From Paenibacillus artemisiicola (GTDB lineage Bacteria; Bacillota; Bacilli; Paenibacillales; Paenibacillaceae): a stretch of 64,000 bases of DNA. The stretch lies in assembly GCF_017652985.1 (NCBI RefSeq), contig NZ_JAGGDJ010000030.1, forward strand, positions 1 through 64,000. Reading direction: 5' to 3'. Numbering within the stretch: position 1 is the first letter of the stretch; each line of letters opens with the position of its first letter. A model generated the notes under the pieces. That model worked only from the letters and a program-made list of their open reading frames with translations, was not told the DNA's origin and searched no databases. Both the position numbers and the translations under genes were made by a program. Of the stretch, positions 23,066 through 33,706 are shown one piece after another.

Positions 23066-25573
23066 ATGCTCGGACTTGTAAAGAAATTATTCGGAGACGC
23101 CAACGAACGAGAGATCAAGCGTCTTTTGCGCACGGTAGAGGAAATCAACGGATTGGAGTCGCAGATCGCTCAACTTTCGGATGAGGCGCTTCGAGAGAAG
23201 ACGGTCGAGTTTCGCGGCCGTCTGGAACAAGGCGAGGATATCGATGCGCTGCTCCCGGAGGCGTTCGCCGTAGTCAGAGAGGCATCCAAGCGCGTGCTGG
23301 ACAAGCGCCATTACGACGTCCAGCTGATCGGCGGCATGGTGCTGCACGAGGGCCAGATCGCCGAGATGAAGACCGGCGAAGGCAAGACGCTCGTCGGCAC
23401 GCTGGCCGTTTATTTGAACGCGCTGCTCGGCAAGGGCGTCCACGTCGTCACGGTCAACGATTACCTGGCGATGCGCGACAGCGAGCAAATGGGCCAAGTC
23501 TATACCTTTTTGGGCATGACCGTCGGCTGCAACCTGCACGGACTCTCGCACGACGAGAAGCAAGCCGCGTATGCATGCGACATCACATATGGCACGAACA
23601 ACGAATTCGGGTTCGATTATCTGCGCGACAACATGGTCCTCTATAAGGAACAAATGGTTCAGCGTCCGCTTTACTTCGCGATCATCGACGAAGTGGATTC
23701 CATTCTGATCGACGAAGCGCGTACGCCGCTCATCATTTCCGGCCAAGCGGCCAAGTCGACCGAGATGTACTTCGCGGCCGACCGTTTCGTGCAGCGTCTG
23801 AAGGAAGAAGACGACTTCACGGTCGACATCAAGCTGCGGACCGTGACGATGACGGAGGCGGGTGTGGAGAAGGCCGAGAAGGCGTTCGGCATCGAGAACC
23901 TCTACGATCACGCCAACGTGCTGATCAACCACCATATTCAACAGGCGCTGAAGGCGCATGTCATCATGAAGCGCGACGTAGACTATGTCGTGCAGGAGGA
24001 CGAAGTCGTCATCGTCGACGAGTTCACGGGCCGTCTCATGGCCGGCCGCCGGTACAGCGACGGCCTGCACCAAGCGATCGAAGCGAAAGAGCAGATCAAG
24101 GTGCAGAACGAGAGCATGACGCTCGCGACGATTACGTTCCAAAACTACTTCCGGATGTACCGCAAGCTGGCCGGCATGACCGGTACGGCGAAGACGGAGG
24201 AAGAGGAATTCAAGAAAATCTACGGGCTCGAGGTTATTCAAGTGCCGACGAACCGGAAAAATATCCGCGACGACATCTCGGACGTCGTGTACAAATCGGA
24301 GAACGGCAAGTTCAAGGCCGTCGTCGAGGAGATCGTCAAGCGCCATGCGAACAAGCAGCCGGTGCTCGTGGGCACGGTCTCGATCGAGAACTCCGAGAAG
24401 CTGTCCGAGATGCTGAAGAAGCGCGGCATCGAGCATAAAGTCCTGAACGCGAAATACCACGCCGAGGAAGCGGAAATCATCTCGCGCGCCGGCCAATCGA
24501 ACTCGGTTACGATCGCGACGAACATGGCGGGCCGGGGTACGGACATTTTGCTCGAGGACGGCGTGGCCGGTCTCGGCGGCCTGCATATCATCGGCACGGA
24601 ACGCCATGAGAGCCGCCGGATCGACAACCAGCTCCGCGGCCGGGCGGGCCGTCAAGGCGACCCGGGTTCCTCGCAGTTCTACCTGTCGCTCGAAGACGAT
24701 CTCATGCGCCGTTTCGGCTCCGAGAACATCATGGGCATGATGGAGCGCCTCGGCTTCGAGGAAGACCAGCCGATCGAGAGCCGCCTCATCTCCCGCGCCA
24801 TCGAGTCGGCGCAGAAGCGGGTCGAGGGCAACAACTTCGACCAGCGGAAAATCGTCCTCCAGTATGACGACGTCATGAACCAGCAGCGGGAAATCATCTA
24901 CAAGCAGCGCCGCGAAGTCTTGTTCTCCGAGAACATCCGCGAGATCGTGCTGGAGATGATCAAGCCGACGATCACCAAGATCGTGCAGGCGCACTGCCCG
25001 GCCGACGACATCCCGGAGAACTGGGAGCTGCAGGAGATCGTGGATTTCGCGGAAGGCAACTTCCTGAACGAAGACATGATCTCGAAGGACGACCTGTGGG
25101 GCAAAGAGCCGGACGAGATCATCGAGTTCCTGTACGATAAAGTCGTCGAGCTGTACGATCGCCGCGAAGAAGAGATCGGCGCCGAGACGATGCGCGAGTT
25201 CGAGAAGGTCGTCGTGCTCCGCGCGGTTGACAGCAAATGGATGGACCACATCGACGCCATGGACCAGCTGCGCCAAGGCATCCACCTTCGCGCGTACGGC
25301 GGCACGGATCCGCTGCGCGAGTATCAGTTCGAAGGCTTCGAGATGTTCAAGGAAATGGTCGAGCACATCCAGGAAGAAGTCACGAAGTACATCATGAAGG
25401 CGCATGTCGAGAACAACCTGGAACGCCAAGAGGTCGCCAAGGGCCAAACGGAATCCGGCGGCAGCAGCGAAACGTCGCAGAAACGCCCGGTACGCAAGGA
25501 AGAGCGCGTGAAACGCAACGATCCGTGCCCGTGCGGCAGCGGCAAGAAGTACAAACAGTGCCACGGACAATAA
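23066..25573 (+). CDS. secA: SecA preprotein translocase ATPase
   Basis: An 835-residue SecA1, the motor that pushes preproteins through SecYEG at the membrane. Motifs in order: Walker A EMKTGEGKTLVGTL (near residues 98-111), DEVD Walker B in IIDEVDSILIDEARTP (near 208-223), the second ATPase lobe with TNMAGRGTDI and RGRAGRQGDPGSS, and a C-terminal zinc-binding tail CPCGSGKKYKQCHG used to contact SecB or ribosomes. Start ATG after AAAGGGGAAG. Size is normal for Firmicutes. prfB follows 62 bases later, as in Bacillus. Confidence 0.98.
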   Translation: MLGLVKKLFGDANEREIKRLLRTVEEINGLESQIAQLSDEALREKTVEFRGRLEQGEDIDALLPEAFAVVREASKRVLDKRHYDVQLIGGMVLHEGQIAEMKTGEGKTLVGTLAVYLNALLGKGVHVVTVNDYLAMRDSEQMGQVYTFLGMTVGCNLHGLSHDEKQAAYACDITYGTNNEFGFDYLRDNMVLYKEQMVQRPLYFAIIDEVDSILIDEARTPLIISGQAAKSTEMYFAADRFVQRLKEEDDFTVDIKLRTVTMTEAGVEKAEKAFGIENLYDHANVLINHHIQQALKAHVIMKRDVDYVVQEDEVVIVDEFTGRLMAGRRYSDGLHQAIEAKEQIKVQNESMTLATITFQNYFRMYRKLAGMTGTAKTEEEEFKKIYGLEVIQVPTNRKNIRDDISDVVYKSENGKFKAVVEEIVKRHANKQPVLVGTVSIENSEKLSEMLKKRGIEHKVLNAKYHAEEAEIISRAGQSNSVTIATNMAGRGTDILLEDGVAGLGGLHIIGTERHESRRIDNQLRGRAGRQGDPGSSQFYLSLEDDLMRRFGSENIMGMMERLGFEEDQPIESRLISRAIESAQKRVEGNNFDQRKIVLQYDDVMNQQREIIYKQRREVLFSENIREIVLEMIKPTITKIVQAHCPADDIPENWELQEIVDFAEGNFLNEDMISKDDLWGKEPDEIIEFLYDKVVELYDRREEEIGAETMREFEKVVVLRAVDSKWMDHIDAMDQLRQGIHLRAYGGTDPLREYQFEGFEMFKEMVEHIQEEVTKYIMKAHVENNLERQEVAKGQTESGGSSETSQKRPVRKEERVKRNDPCPCGSGKKYKQCHGQ

Positions 25574-25635
25574 GTCCGTCCGGCGCATAACCATAAAGCA
25601 AGGCCAAGAAGCGAAATTTGAGGTGAACGACGGTC

Positions 25636-26749
25636 ATGATCGATACAACGGTTAAACAAGATTTGCGAGAAGTGGCGAAACGTCTCCAAGAACTCAGGGG
25701 GTCTCTTTGACTTAGATCTGAAGCAAGAGATGATCTTGAATTTCGAAGAGAAAATGAGCGCGCCCGACTTCTGGGATGATAACGAGCGCGCGCAGAGCAC
25801 GATCGCCGAGCTGAACGCCGTCAAATCCGTCGTGGATCAATACGAGCGGATGCGGAGCGACCAGGAAGATCTGGAGACGATGCTGGAGCTGGCGGAAGAG
25901 GAAGAAGACGAGGATATGGACGCCGAGCTCAAGAAGAGCGTGGCGGAGCTCGTGGCCAAAGTAGGAGAGTTCGAGCTGCAGCTGCTGCTGAACGAGCCGT
26001 ACGACCGCTTGAACGCCATCCTCGAGCTGCATCCCGGCGCGGGCGGCACGGAGTCGCAGGACTGGGGCCAGATGCTGTACCGGATGTATACGCGCTGGGC
26101 CGAGAAGCACGGCTTCAAGGTCGAGCTGCTCGACTACCTGGCCGGCGACGAAGCGGGCATCAAGAGCGTCACGATTTCGGTCAAAGGCCATAATGCCTAC
26201 GGGTATCTCAAGGCCGAGAAGGGCGTTCACCGGCTCGTGCGGATCTCGCCGTTCGACGCGTCGGGACGCCGGCACACGTCCTTCGTTTCCTGCGACATCA
26301 TGCCGGAGATCGACGACGATATCGAAATCGAGATCCGCAGCGAAGATTTGAAGGTCGATACGTACCGGGCCAGCGGCGCCGGCGGACAGCACATCAATAA
26401 GACGGAGTCGGCGATCCGGATCACGCACGTGCCGTCGGGCATCGTCGTCTCGTGCCAAACGCAGCGGTCGCAGATCCAGAACCGGGAGCGCGCCATGCAG
26501 ATGCTTCGGTCCAAGCTCTACGAGCGGAAGATCGAAGAACAGCAGAAGCAGCTCGCGGAGATTCGCGGCGAACAGTCCGATATCGCCTGGGGCAGCCAGA
26601 TCCGTTCGTACGTGTTCCATCCGTACAGCATGGTGAAGGACCACCGGACCTCGGTGGAAACCGGCAACGTGGGCGCGGTCATGGACGGCGACCTCGATCC
26701 GTTCATCGACGGCTACCTGCGCAGCCGCATTCGCCACGAGGAGAACTAA
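25636..26749 (+). CDS. prfB: Peptide chain release factor 2, made through a programmed +1 frameshift
   Basis: RF2 recognises UGA and UAA stop codons and releases the peptide. The first 24 codons run 25636-25707; an in-frame UGA follows at 25708-25710. Reading resumes in the +1 frame at 25709, giving about 370 residues, the usual length. The slip site CTT TGA C is preceded by the Shine-Dalgarno-like AGGGGG at 25696-25701, the standard autoregulatory signal. In the main frame are RISPFDASGRRHTSF (stop-codon SPF motif) and the catalytic GAGGQHINKTESA. Taking the first ATG of the second frame alone would lose the N terminus. Confidence 0.96.
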
Positions 26750-26780
26750 AGCGTCCCGCGGCATGCATAGTCCAGACAAA

Positions 26781-26815
26781 GAGTTCCGACACTGATAAAG
26801 GTTGGAACTCTTTTT
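26781..26815 (+). terminator. Rho-independent terminator after prfB
   Basis: GAGTTCC (26781-26787) pairs with GGAACTC (26804-26810), followed by TTTTT. Confidence 0.85.
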
Positions 26816-26926
26816 GCTGTGCCCGGAAACGCATGGCCGCGTTAAAGGAGCGGCCCGGCAAAGCAGTAATCCGCCAGCGTCCATGGAATGGAATCCACGG
26901 CGGCAACCTAAAGGAGAGACGTACAT

Positions 26927-28144
26927 ATGAGCATTCATACGGATTATCGGCAGGATCAAAAACGGCGGCAGGAGGAAGCCGGGCATCCGGCGGAGGAGCG
27001 ACCAGCAGAAGAAGCGGGGAGGCCGACGCAGGCGGAGCAGGGAGAGAAAGCGGAACGGCCGGCGCAGGGGGAGCAAGGGGAAGAAGCGGGGCGGTCGGTG
27101 CAGGCGGAGCAACCGGAAGAAGCGGAAAGCTCGGCACGGGAGCAGCAGGGGGAGGAAGCGGAAAGGTCGGCACAGCCTGCGGAGAGGAAACCAGAGTCAG
27201 GGACGGCCCGGCCGGATCGGGCAGATCAAGCGGCGGCAGCGCAGAGGCCGGAGAGCGGACCGGCGATGCCCGCCGCGCGCGCCAAGAAGCGCCGCTCGCG
27301 GGCCATGGGCGGCAAGACGGAAGCGCTGGTCAGCGTGCTGCTGCTGCTCGCCGGCTCGTTCCTCATCGCGGTCAGCTTCAACATGTTCCTCGTGCCGCTG
27401 GGCATCGCGTCCGGCGGCGTCTCGGGCATTTCGATTCTGGTGCATTACATGACCGGCATCCCGCCGGCGTACACGCAATGGGCGCTCAACGTCCCGCTGT
27501 TCTTCGTCGGCCTCTGGCTGCTCGGCAAGCGCTTCGCGCTGAAGACGGCGCTCGGCTCGTTCGTGCTGCCGCTGCTCGTGCTGGTCACGTCGGATTGGAA
27601 GCCGCTCACGGACAACGCCATGCTGGCGTCGATCTACGGCGGCATCGGCGTCGGGGCGGGGCTCGGGCTCGTCTTCCGCGGGAAGGCGTCCACCGGCGGG
27701 CTGGACCTGGCCGCGCAGCTGCTGCACCGGTTCACGGGCATCCGCCTCGGGCTCGCCGTCGCCTGCTTCGACGGCCTCGTCATCGCGTCGGCTGGCATCC
27801 TGATCGCCCCGGAGAACGCGCTGTACGCGCTGATCGGCCTGTTCGCGACGAGCCGGACGATCGATTTCGTGCAGACGGGGCTCGCGATCTCCAAAGTCGC
27901 GTTCATCATCTCCGATTGCCCGGATGCGATCACCCAGGTCGTGCTGCATGATTTGGACCGCGGGCTGACGAAGCTCGACGGGCACGGCGGCTATACCGGC
28001 TCGGCGCGCACGGTGCTGATGGTCGTCGTCGGAAGGGGCGAGGTCTCCAGGCTGAAAAGCCTCGTCAAAGCCGCGGATCCAAGCGCGTTCGTGATTATCA
28101 GCGACACGGCGGAAGTGCTCGGGGAAGGGTTCCGATTGGCATGA
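26927..28144 (+). CDS. yvjA: YitT-family membrane protein (YvjA-like) with charged repeat N terminus
   Basis: A 405-residue protein. Residues 128-285 are the YitT domain with about five hydrophobic helices (LVSVLLLLAGSFLIAVSF, WALNVPLFFVGLWLLG, FVLPLLVLVTS, IYGGIGVGAGLGLVF, LGLAVACFDGLVIASAGIL). The cytosolic C terminus (about 310-405) is a DUF2179 domain (TGSARTVLMVVVGRGEVSRLK). The position after prfB is that of B. subtilis yvjA; its transport or regulatory role is unknown. The unusual part is residues 1-125: six tandem 12-residue units (residues 13-84) rich in Glu, Ala, Arg and Gln, then a basic linker KKRRSR. Family members usually lack this extension. ATG at 26927 follows AAAGGAGAG. Confidence 0.85.
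   Translation: MSIHTDYRQDQKRRQEEAGHPAEERPAEEAGRPTQAEQGEKAERPAQGEQGEEAGRSVQAEQPEEAESSAREQQGEEAERSAQPAERKPESGTARPDRADQAAAAQRPESGPAMPAARAKKRRSRAMGGKTEALVSVLLLLAGSFLIAVSFNMFLVPLGIASGGVSGISILVHYMTGIPPAYTQWALNVPLFFVGLWLLGKRFALKTALGSFVLPLLVLVTSDWKPLTDNAMLASIYGGIGVGAGLGLVFRGKASTGGLDLAAQLLHRFTGIRLGLAVACFDGLVIASAGILIAPENALYALIGLFATSRTIDFVQTGLAISKVAFIISDCPDAITQVVLHDLDRGLTKLDGHGGYTGSARTVLMVVVGRGEVSRLKSLVKAADPSAFVIISDTAEVLGEGFRLA
26963..27178 (+). repeat. 36-bp in-frame tandem repeat (six units) in the yvjA-like gene
   Basis: Six 36-bp units encode 12-residue repeats with a core (G/P)EEA(G/E)(R/S). Units begin at residues 13, 25, 37, 49, 61 and 73. The top strand is strongly purine-rich here. Confidence 0.85.
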
Positions 28145-28165
28145 GCATCCGGCTAATTTAGCGTT

Positions 28166-28197
28166 GTATTTATATGAATACGTATGTATAATAATAC
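28166..28197. promoter_or_regulatory. Tandem ARG-box-like operator (ArgR/AhrC) before argC
   Basis: Two adjacent 16-bp imperfect palindromes, GTATT...AATAC (28166-28181) and GTAT...ATAC (28182-28197), are AT-rich islands in a GC-rich region just upstream of the argC promoter. They resemble paired boxes bound by the arginine repressor. Confidence 0.65.
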
Positions 28198-28210
28198 AAA
28201 GCAAAAGCTA

Positions 28211-28239
28211 TTTCCACGATCCTTTCGTTTGTGTACAAT
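28211..28239 (+). promoter_or_regulatory. Sigma-A promoter of the arginine operon
   Basis: TTTCCA (28211-28216), 17-base spacer, TACAAT (28234-28239), 13 bases downstream of the ARG-box pair and 37 bases before argC. Confidence 0.62.
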
Positions 28240-28276
28240 GAAGTACTAGAAAGGATAAGGATGGGAGAGAACGGAC

Positions 28277-29326
28277 ATGAGCACAACGGTTAGAGCGGCA
28301 ATCATCGGATCGACCGGCTACGGCGGCGTGGAGCTGATCCGGCTTCTGGCGGGCCACCCGCAGGTCGACATCGCGTCGGTCGTATCTTCTTCGAGCGCGG
28401 GCGCGCCGATCGCGGAAGGATTTCCGCATTTGAACGAAATTCGCACGGAGCTGCTGGACGACGTCGATCCGGCCTTGCTCAAGTCGAAGGCGGACGTCGT
28501 GTTCGTCGCGACGCCGGCGGGCGTGGCCGCCAAGATCACGCCGTCGCTGCTGGCGGAAGGCCTTAAGGTCATCGACCTGTCGGGCGACCACCGGCTGAAG
28601 GACCGCGCGGAATACGAGACGTGGTATAAGAAGGAGCCGGCCGGCCAGGACTACTTGGACCAAGCGGTATTCGGCCTGTGCGAGATCTACGGCGACGCCG
28701 TGCGCGGCGCGGATTTCGTCTCCAATCCGGGGTGCTACCCGACGGCGACGCTGCTCGGACTGGTGCCGGCCGTCAAGGCCGGCTTCATCGATCCGGCTTC
28801 GATCATCGTCGACGCCAAGTCGGGCGTGTCGGGCGCGGGCCGGGGCGTGAGCCTGGGCAATCACTACGCGGAAATCAACGAGAACTTCAAGGCATATAAG
28901 CTCAACAAGCATCAGCATATTCCGGAAATCGAGCAGGTGCTGTCGGACGCGGCGGGCCGCAAGGTCGTCACGACGTTCTCGACGCATCTCGTGCCGATGA
29001 CGCGGGGCATCATGAGCACGATGTACGCGACCGTGACCGGCAATCGTACGTACGACGATTTCGTGTCGCTCTACCGGAATTACTACGAGGGCCGCCATTT
29101 CGTGCGGATTCGGCGGGACGGCGCTTACCCGGCGACGAAGGAAGTCGCGGGCTCCAACTATTGCGACATCGGCTTCGCCGTCGACGAGCGGACGGGGCGC
29201 GTCACGATCGTGTCGGTCATCGACAACCTCGTGAAGGGCGCCGCGGGGCAGGCCATCCAGAACCTTAACCTGATGATGGGCTGGGACGAGACGCTGGGCC
29301 TTCGTTTCGTGCCGGTCTATCCGTAA
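28277..29326 (+). CDS. argC: N-acetyl-gamma-glutamyl-phosphate reductase
   Basis: A 349-residue ArgC, third step of arginine synthesis: NADPH-dependent reduction of N-acetylglutamyl-phosphate to the semialdehyde. The N-terminal nucleotide motif is AAIIGSTGYGGVELIRLL (residues 6-23). The catalytic Cys lies in SNPGCYPTATLLG (near 150-162), and HLVPMTRGIMSTMYA is the conserved C-terminal block. ATG at 28277 with GGGAGAG upstream. First gene of a seven-gene arginine operon. Confidence 0.97.
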   Translation: MSTTVRAAIIGSTGYGGVELIRLLAGHPQVDIASVVSSSSAGAPIAEGFPHLNEIRTELLDDVDPALLKSKADVVFVATPAGVAAKITPSLLAEGLKVIDLSGDHRLKDRAEYETWYKKEPAGQDYLDQAVFGLCEIYGDAVRGADFVSNPGCYPTATLLGLVPAVKAGFIDPASIIVDAKSGVSGAGRGVSLGNHYAEINENFKAYKLNKHQHIPEIEQVLSDAAGRKVVTTFSTHLVPMTRGIMSTMYATVTGNRTYDDFVSLYRNYYEGRHFVRIRRDGAYPATKEVAGSNYCDIGFAVDERTGRVTIVSVIDNLVKGAAGQAIQNLNLMMGWDETLGLRFVPVYP

Positions 29327-29364
29327 AATAGAGACTTTTGCGCAGAAGGAGAAGCGATTGAATC

Positions 29365-30606
<1,242 letters not shown>

Positions 30607-30629
30607 CCGCGGAAGGAGACGGAAGATAC

Positions 30630-31421
30630 ATGGATACGCGGTTTGTCATGAAATGCGGGGGAAGCACGCTGGCGGCGCTGCCGGCGTCCTTCTTCGAAGA
30701 GCTGCGCGACCTGCAGGCGCGGGGCGTGAAGGCGGTCATCGTGCACGGCGGCGGGCCGGCGATCTCCGAGACGCTCGGCAAGCTCGGCATCGAGAGCGAA
30801 TTCGTCGGCGGGCTGCGCAAGACGAGCGACGAGGTGCTGGACGTCGTCGAGATGGTGCTCGCGGGCCGGATCAACAAGGAGATCGTCCGGCGGATCCAGC
30901 AGAGCGGCGCGAAGGCGCTCGGCCTCTCCGGCGTGGACGGGGAGCTGATCCAAGCGCGGCCGGTGGCGAACGCGGCGGAGATCGGCTTCGTCGGCGACGT
31001 GACGCGCGTGAACGCGGCGATCATCGAGGGCGTCATGGCCATGGGGTACATCCCGGTCATCGCGCCGATCGGCATCGACGCCGGGGCGCAGCGCTATAAC
31101 ATCAACGCGGATACGGCTGCTGGCGCCGTCGCGTCCCATCTCGGCGTGGAACGGATGATCGTCGTGACGGACGTGCCGGGCATCCTGAAGACGGCGGACG
31201 GCGAGAAGCGGGTGCTGCCGACCGCGACGGTGGACGAGATCGAGGCGATGATCGCAAGCGGCGAGATTTACGGCGGCATGATCCCGAAGGTGCGCGCGGC
31301 GATCGCCTGCATCCAGGGCGACGTGAAGGAAGTCGTCATCGTGAACGGCGACATGCCGGGCGTGCTCGCGAAGGCCGTGCTCGAAGGCGGCATCGGCACG
31401 CGGATCGTGCAGCGCGGCTAA
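30630..31421 (+). CDS. argB: Acetylglutamate kinase
   Basis: A 263-residue ArgB of the amino-acid kinase family, which phosphorylates N-acetylglutamate. It shows the N-terminal phosphate loop VMKCGGSTL (residues 6-14), VIVHGGGPAISETL, and the C-terminal NINADTAAGAVASHL and GGMIPKVRAAI blocks. The loop Cys-Gly-Gly differs from the more common Tyr/Phe-Gly-Gly, a mild oddity. The ATG at 30630 has GGAAGGAG upstream and is 23 bases after the argJ stop. Confidence 0.95.
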   Translation: MDTRFVMKCGGSTLAALPASFFEELRDLQARGVKAVIVHGGGPAISETLGKLGIESEFVGGLRKTSDEVLDVVEMVLAGRINKEIVRRIQQSGAKALGLSGVDGELIQARPVANAAEIGFVGDVTRVNAAIIEGVMAMGYIPVIAPIGIDAGAQRYNINADTAAGAVASHLGVERMIVVTDVPGILKTADGEKRVLPTATVDEIEAMIASGEIYGGMIPKVRAAIACIQGDVKEVVIVNGDMPGVLAKAVLEGGIGTRIVQRG

Positions 31422-31454
31422 GGAGTTTATTTTCGACGAGAGGGTGAACGTAAG

Positions 31455-32669
31455 ATGAGCGAATTGAACAAGCAGGCGGCAAACGGCGGCAGCTCGCTGT
31501 TCCCGACGTATGCCAGATATCCGATCGCGCTCGTGAAGGGCGAAGGGAGCTGGCTGTGGGACGACCAGGGCAACAAATACCTGGATTTCATGTGCGGCAT
31601 CGCGGTGACGAATCTCGGCCACGCGCCGAAGCCGGTGAAGGACGCGCTCGTGAAGCAGCTGGATGAGCTGTGGCACGTCTCCAACCTGTTCCACATCCCG
31701 AATCAAGAGGCGGCGGCAAAGCTGCTGACGGACAACAGCCACGCGGACGCGGTGTTCTTCTGCAGCACCGGCGCGGAGGCGAACGAAGCGGCGATCAAGC
31801 TGGCCCGCCGGTATCAGCAGAAGGTGAAGGGCAACGGACGCTACGAGATTCTTACGTTCGCCCAATCGTTCCACGGACGGACGCTCGCGACGCTGACGGC
31901 GACCGGCCAGGAGAAGGTCAAGGAGGGCTTCCTGCCGCTGCCGGAGGGCTTCCGCTACATCCCGCTGCATGACGTCGAGGCCTTGGAAGCGGCGATCACG
32001 GACAAGACGGCCGCGGTCATGATCGAGACGATTCAAGCGGAGGGCGGCGTCCTTCCGGTCGATCCGGCGTATCTGCAGCACCTGGCGAAGCTCTGCAAGG
32101 AGCGCGGCGTTCTGCTGATCTTCGACGAGATTCAGACGGGCATGGGACGCACGGGCAAGCTGTTCTCGTTCGAGCACTACGGCATCGAGCCGGACATCTT
32201 CACGCTGGCGAAAGGGCTCGGAAGCGGGTTCCCGGTCGGCGCGATGCTGGCGAAGGGCGAGCTGGCCGAGGCGTTCTCGGCGGGCAGCCACGGCTCGACG
32301 TTCGGCGGCACGCCGATCGCGACGGCCGCCGTGAAAGCGACGATCGAAACGATGCTGAGCGAGGACGCGGCGGGCCGCGCGGCGGAGACGGGCGAGTACC
32401 TCGTGAGCGAGCTGCGCGCGAAGCTGGCCGGCAATCCGTTCGTGCATGACATCCGCGGCCAAGGCCTGCTCGTTGGCATTGCCTGCGCCGGACCCGTGGC
32501 GCCCGTCGTCGCGGAAGGCCAGAAGCGCGGCTTGCTGGTCATCACGGCCGGGCCCGACGTCGTGCGCCTGCTGCCGAACCTGCTCGTGTCGCGCGAAGAA
32601 GTCGATCAAGCGGTGAGCATCCTGGCCTCGATCTTCGCGGACCTGACGGCTGCGGCGCAGCTGACATGA
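31455..32669 (+). CDS. argD: Acetylornithine aminotransferase
   Basis: A 404-residue PLP enzyme of class III aminotransferases. It converts N-acetylglutamate semialdehyde to N-acetylornithine. PLP-phosphate contact FCSTGAEANEAAIKLAR (near 105-121), the catalytic Asp in LIFDEIQTGMGRTG, and the Schiff-base Lys in TLAKGLGSGFPVGAM (near 246-260). The stop codon overlaps a possible ATG, but the next gene's better start lies 15 bases on. Confidence 0.96.
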   Translation: MSELNKQAANGGSSLFPTYARYPIALVKGEGSWLWDDQGNKYLDFMCGIAVTNLGHAPKPVKDALVKQLDELWHVSNLFHIPNQEAAAKLLTDNSHADAVFFCSTGAEANEAAIKLARRYQQKVKGNGRYEILTFAQSFHGRTLATLTATGQEKVKEGFLPLPEGFRYIPLHDVEALEAAITDKTAAVMIETIQAEGGVLPVDPAYLQHLAKLCKERGVLLIFDEIQTGMGRTGKLFSFEHYGIEPDIFTLAKGLGSGFPVGAMLAKGELAEAFSAGSHGSTFGGTPIATAAVKATIETMLSEDAAGRAAETGEYLVSELRAKLAGNPFVHDIRGQGLLVGIACAGPVAPVVAEGQKRGLLVITAGPDVVRLLPNLLVSREEVDQAVSILASIFADLTAAAQLT

Positions 32670-32683
32670 AAGGAGAAGCATCC

Positions 32684-33643
<960 letters not shown>

Positions 33644-33706
33644 GCAGAGGGAGCATCCGCAAACCGGACATCATAAATTTCCTTATCAAGGGAGCGTAAA
33701 CGAGCA

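Noticed and set aside
23087..25594. Reverse-strand 835-codon frame opposite secA
   Set aside because: Low-complexity mirror of secA codons; no start signal or recognisable domain.
25730..26749. prfB starting in the second frame only
   Set aside because: It would remove the N-terminal part of RF2, while the upstream codons, CTT TGA C and AGGGGG form the standard frameshift signal.
26927..27310. Signal peptide in the N-terminal part of the YitT-like protein
   Set aside because: The region is charged throughout with no hydrophobic core.
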